Shown: piece after piece, positions 61,215 to 64,000 of the stretch
Layout: each line of letters begins with the position of its first letter
How positions within the stretch are numbered: position 1 is the first letter of the stretch
Origin: Burkholderia sp. Ax-1719
Lineage (GTDB): Bacteria; Pseudomonadota; Gammaproteobacteria; Burkholderiales; Burkholderiaceae
Reading direction: 5' to 3'
DNA length: 64,000 nucleotides
NCBI RefSeq assembly: GCF_011753055.1
Contig: NZ_VWWJ01000002.1
Coordinates: forward strand, 62,001 to 126,000
Position numbers and translations under genes: made by a program
The notes under the pieces: generated by a model
The model's database searches: none
Told to the model about the DNA's origin: nothing
Seen by the model: the letters and a program-made list of their open reading frames with translations, nothing else

Positions 61215-62912
61215 TCAGGACGCGCTGATCATCACTTCGATCAGATTGGCGCGGCCGCTTGCGATGCCCGCTTCGATGGCGCCAGCGATATCACCGGCTT
61301 GATGCACGCGGCGCGCCGGCAGCCCGAATCCTTGTGCGAGCGCCACATAGTCGATCGCGGGCTGGTTGATTTCCATCGCGACGAACTGGCCCGTTTGCGA
61401 ACTCACGTAATGCGCCTGCGAGCGCATGAAATTCTTGAGTACGTTGTATTCGCGATTGTTCATGACGACAAACGTGACCGGCAGCTTCTCGTGCGCCGCA
61501 GTCCAGATCGCCTGGGGGGAATAGAGCGCGGCGCCGTCGCCTACCAGGCACACGACCGGTTCGCGGCCCAGTCCGAGCGATGCGCCGACCGCCGCCGGCA
61601 TCGCCCAGCCGAGCGCGCCGCCTCGCATGAACGAATACTGGTTGCCGGAATCGCTTTTGAGGAATTTGCGGACGTGTACGGAGGTGGCAATCGCCTCGTC
61701 GACGATCGGCACCCTGGGTCCGATGGCCCGGACCGCTTCACGGGCCGCCACCAGTGGCGTCGTGACGCTCGCATCGAACTGGTCGTCGGCAAGCGACTGG
61801 AATGAGGCGCGGCGAGCAACGTCGCTTGCGGCCGCCTCGCGGTTGAGTTCCGCGTAGGCTTGTTGCTGCTTTGCGGTTTCCGCCTGAAGGAGCGGCAGGA
61901 ACGCCCGCAGCGATCCCTTCACGTCCCCGATCACCGACAGCTTCGTCGCATAGGTGCGGCCCACGTCCCTCACGTCCGAAGTCAGCTGATACACCTCGCA
62001 ACCCGTGGGGACGGCCGAGCCTTCCGAATAGAGAATCGTAATCAGCGATTTGCCGCCGAGCGCAAAAATGGCGTCGTAATTCGACAGGACGTTAGCGATT
62101 TCGTTGGCTTTGGTCGGGAGATTGCCGGCCCACAGCGGATGCGAAGTGGGGAACGGCAGGCGCGAGGGCCACGAAGACCCATAAACCGGTGCGCCGAATG
62201 CTTCTGCCACCGCGACCACTTCCTGGGCCGCCTGACTCCAGTAGATTTCGTCGCCGGCAATGATCGCGAGACGGCCGGGACGCACGGCCGCGAGCTTTGC
62301 GGCCAGCGCCGGCAGCGAGCCGGCAACGGCGCTGCGGTCGATGATCGAGGGTTCGGCAATGCCAACCGTGCTCATCGCTTCCATGACGTCCATGGGAAGG
62401 GACAGGAAAACCGGCCCGGCAGGCGCCGCGTTGGCATCATGGAACGCGCGTCGCACCAGTACGGGCAACTGGTCCGCATCCGTGACTTCGCGCGCCCACT
62501 TGACGGCAGGCTCGGCAATCTTGACGAGGTCGCCAAAGAGCAGCGGATCGGTCACCGTATGACGCGAATCCTGCTGCCCCGCAGTCACCACCAACGGGGT
62601 CTGCGAAACGCTGGCATTGAGCAGGTTGCCCATGCCGTGGCCCAGACCGCCTGCCGTATGAAGATTGAGAAAGGCCGGCTTGCGGGCCGCTTGTGCGTAA
62701 CCGTCGGCCATGGCGACCGCCGATGCTTCCTGAAGGGCGAGAACGTAGTGGATCGACGGATAGCGCAGCAGGGCGTCCATCAACGGCAGTTCGGTTGTTC
62801 CCGGATTGCCAAAGATATAGTCGACGCCTTCGCTTTCCAGCACTTCGAGGAGGACTTCCGCCCCGCGTCGAGCGTTGGCTCCGTGGATGCGGGTAACAGG
62901 ACTGGCAGACAT
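61215..62912 (-). CDS. mdlC: Thiamine diphosphate enzyme, benzoylformate decarboxylase-like
   Basis: ThDP-dependent enzyme of 565 residues with PYR, central and PP domains. The catalytic Glu is Glu62 (ALQEASAVAMADGYA) and the ThDP/Mg motif is GDGAALYSP...MNN. The benzoylformate-decarboxylase-type residues GNPGTTE (with Thr at the active-site Ser position) and His85 (NLHTAGGLGHGMGNL, equivalent to His70 of the Pseudomonas enzyme) are present. It would decarboxylate an aryl-glyoxylate or related 2-keto acid. The start follows GGAG by 5 nt. A divergent LysR gene 242 bp away is its likely regulator. Confidence 0.8.
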   Translation of the reverse strand: MSASPVTRIHGANARRGAEVLLEVLESEGVDYIFGNPGTTELPLMDALLRYPSIHYVLALQEASAVAMADGYAQAARKPAFLNLHTAGGLGHGMGNLLNASVSQTPLVVTAGQQDSRHTVTDPLLFGDLVKIAEPAVKWAREVTDADQLPVLVRRAFHDANAAPAGPVFLSLPMDVMEAMSTVGIAEPSIIDRSAVAGSLPALAAKLAAVRPGRLAIIAGDEIYWSQAAQEVVAVAEAFGAPVYGSSWPSRLPFPTSHPLWAGNLPTKANEIANVLSNYDAIFALGGKSLITILYSEGSAVPTGCEVYQLTSDVRDVGRTYATKLSVIGDVKGSLRAFLPLLQAETAKQQQAYAELNREAAASDVARRASFQSLADDQFDASVTTPLVAAREAVRAIGPRVPIVDEAIATSVHVRKFLKSDSGNQYSFMRGGALGWAMPAAVGASLGLGREPVVCLVGDGAALYSPQAIWTAAHEKLPVTFVVMNNREYNVLKNFMRSQAHYVSSQTGQFVAMEINQPAIDYVALAQGFGLPARRVHQAGDIAGAIEAGIASGRANLIEVMISAS

Positions 62913-63093
62913 ACGTACTCCGGTTCAGCATGGTGCGGCCCATTGTGTGGGCGGTCCCGATGCCGCGCGCGATCCTGCTGTTGGCGGACCGCTTTCCCTC
63001 GAATCTTGCTGACCGGCGGGTGCGCGGCATTGGGTTCGTGTGCCGTGTCGTGGGTGAACGACGCTGGCGTGAGCACAGTATCGAAGCGCGCAA

Positions 63094-63120
63094 ACGATAA
63101 TGGAAATGCTTTGTTATCAT
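63094..63120. promoter_or_regulatory. Candidate LysR operator between mdlC-like gene and LysR gene
   Basis: GATAA (63096-63100) and TTATC (63114-63118) form an inverted repeat with 13-bp spacing, extendable to 7-bp arms with one mismatch. It contains T-N11-A patterns and lies before the LysR start. Confidence 0.45.
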
Positions 63121-63154
63121 CGAAGTGATGCCGAACCGTTATCAGGTGAATTCG

Positions 63155-64000
63155 ATGGACATCAAGGCGCTGCGGTACTTTTCAGAGGTGGTTCGGCAAA
63201 ATGGCTTTCGTCGGGCCAGTTCGACGCTGCACGTGACGCAGCCGGCAATCAGCCGGGTCATCGGTCAACTCGAAGAAGAGTTCGAGGTGACGCTGCTGAT
63301 ACGGGAGCCGCGTGGGGTGAAGCTGACCGCTGAGGGCGAAGTGTTGTATCGGCACGCCGAAACAATCTTGCGGCAGGCAGAGAACCTGGTCAGCGAATTG
63401 CGTGACCTGCGCTCGATGGTGACGGGCGTGCTGCGCATCGGCTTGCCGCCCATGACGGGATCGACGTTTTTCGGCAATGTGATCACCGAGTTTCGCCGCC
63501 GCTATCCGGGAATTCAGCTTCATATCGCCGAGTACGGCAGCAATCAACTGGAAAGTGCACTTGCCGACGGGCGCGTCGAGATCGCCGCAGCCATGCTGCC
63601 GGTCGACGCAAATGCCTTCCAGACGCAGACCTTCGTGCAGGACAGGCTGGCCTTGCTTTGCAACCGTGAGCATGCGCTCGCCACGCGCAGGAAGGTGAGC
63701 CTCGACGAACTCGCGCATGAGACGTTTGTCGCCCTCAGCGAGGACTTCAAGATCAACGACGTGATCGACAAAGCCTGTCGTTCGCGCGGCTTCATTCCAT
63801 CGATTGCCGGCCGCAGCAGCCACCTCGATCTGATCGTCTCGATGGTGACGTCGGGGATGGGCATCGCACTGCTTCCTGAATCGATCACCCGCAAGACCCG
63901 CTCGACCCGCCTGGCGGTCGTGTCCGTCGATCCCGTCGTTGCTTACGAACTTGCGCTGGTGCGTCCTCGCGCCGCCTACTTGAGCAGGGGAGGCCGCGCG
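63155..64000 (+). CDS. LysR-family transcriptional regulator (3' end outside window)
   Basis: The frame is open from the ATG at 63155 (or 63128) to the end of the window with no stop, giving 282 residues. The winged helix reads DIKALRYFSEVVRQNGFRRASSTLHVTQPAISRVIGQLEEEF; the effector domain begins near LRIGLPPMTGSTFFGNV. The family is usually about 290-310 residues, so only the end is missing. It is divergent from the benzoylformate decarboxylase-like gene and probably controls it. Confidence 0.85.
   Translation, partial: MDIKALRYFSEVVRQNGFRRASSTLHVTQPAISRVIGQLEEEFEVTLLIREPRGVKLTAEGEVLYRHAETILRQAENLVSELRDLRSMVTGVLRIGLPPMTGSTFFGNVITEFRRRYPGIQLHIAEYGSNQLESALADGRVEIAAAMLPVDANAFQTQTFVQDRLALLCNREHALATRRKVSLDELAHETFVALSEDFKINDVIDKACRSRGFIPSIAGRSSHLDLIVSMVTSGMGIALLPESITRKTRSTRLAVVSVDPVVAYELALVRPRAAYLSRGGRA

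Noticed and set aside
60870..61805. Open frame in the gap upstream of the epoxide hydrolase gene
   Set aside because: It mostly runs antisense to the decarboxylase gene and has no recognisable domain.

Overview
The window is GC-rich, gene-dense DNA from a Gram-negative bacterium, most likely a Paraburkholderia, Caballeronia or Burkholderia species (inference). Supporting signs are FabV as enoyl reductase, a Burkholderiales-type porin, many LysR regulators, an L-arabonate dehydratase of the oxidative pentose pathway, and a chemoreceptor ending in a CheR-docking pentapeptide. I see no prophage, insertion sequence, CRISPR array, rRNA or plasmid origin. One tRNA gene, tRNA-Gln(UUG), is present.

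Layout. 0-13.3 kb is a sugar region: the end of araG and araH; a Tat-type binding protein/permease/ATPase operon that ends in a FadR-type GntR regulator; a complete ytfQ-ytfR-ytfT-yjfF importer; and, divergent from it, an L-arabonate dehydratase gene. Sites fitting the FadR-family operator lie in front of these units, so one local regulator may control several of them. 13.3-25.4 kb holds a methyltransferase, fabV, an epimerase-like reductase with a divergent LysR gene, OsmC, a GNAT protein, two c-di-GMP enzymes (EAL and GGDEF), a LysR/MFS pair and an HD-domain gene. 25.5-33 kb holds a GlxA-type regulator, a 7TM histidine kinase / hotdog thioesterase / response regulator group, a chemoreceptor and a P-loop kinase.

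33-43.4 kb holds a LysR/M20 peptidase/MHS transporter set, a lone FRG-domain protein, an operon of homospermidine synthase, a YgiC-type ATP-grasp ligase and a YgiB-type protein, and a PAS-GGDEF-EAL protein. 43.7-49.5 kb is a catabolic operon of unknown substrate (porin, AAHS transporter, small alpha/beta protein, zinc alcohol dehydrogenase, YciI) behind a LysR gene. 49.7-51 kb is an enoyl-CoA hydratase and a MarR gene with matching operators. Then come a hypothetical gene, tRNA-Gln, nudK and a DeoR regulator.

53.5-57.5 kb is the most interesting stretch. A NodS-like methyltransferase and an acyl-CoA-dehydrogenase-like protein on one strand, and a family 2 glycosyltransferase and a PIG-L deacetylase on the other, surround two small stress proteins (CsbD and DUF883). 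The enzyme set suggests synthesis of a small modified glycoconjugate that I cannot assign to a described pathway. 57.6-64 kb holds a DUF1275 membrane protein, two Tat-exported epoxide-hydrolase-like enzymes, a benzoylformate-decarboxylase-like enzyme and its divergent LysR regulator, which runs off the window.
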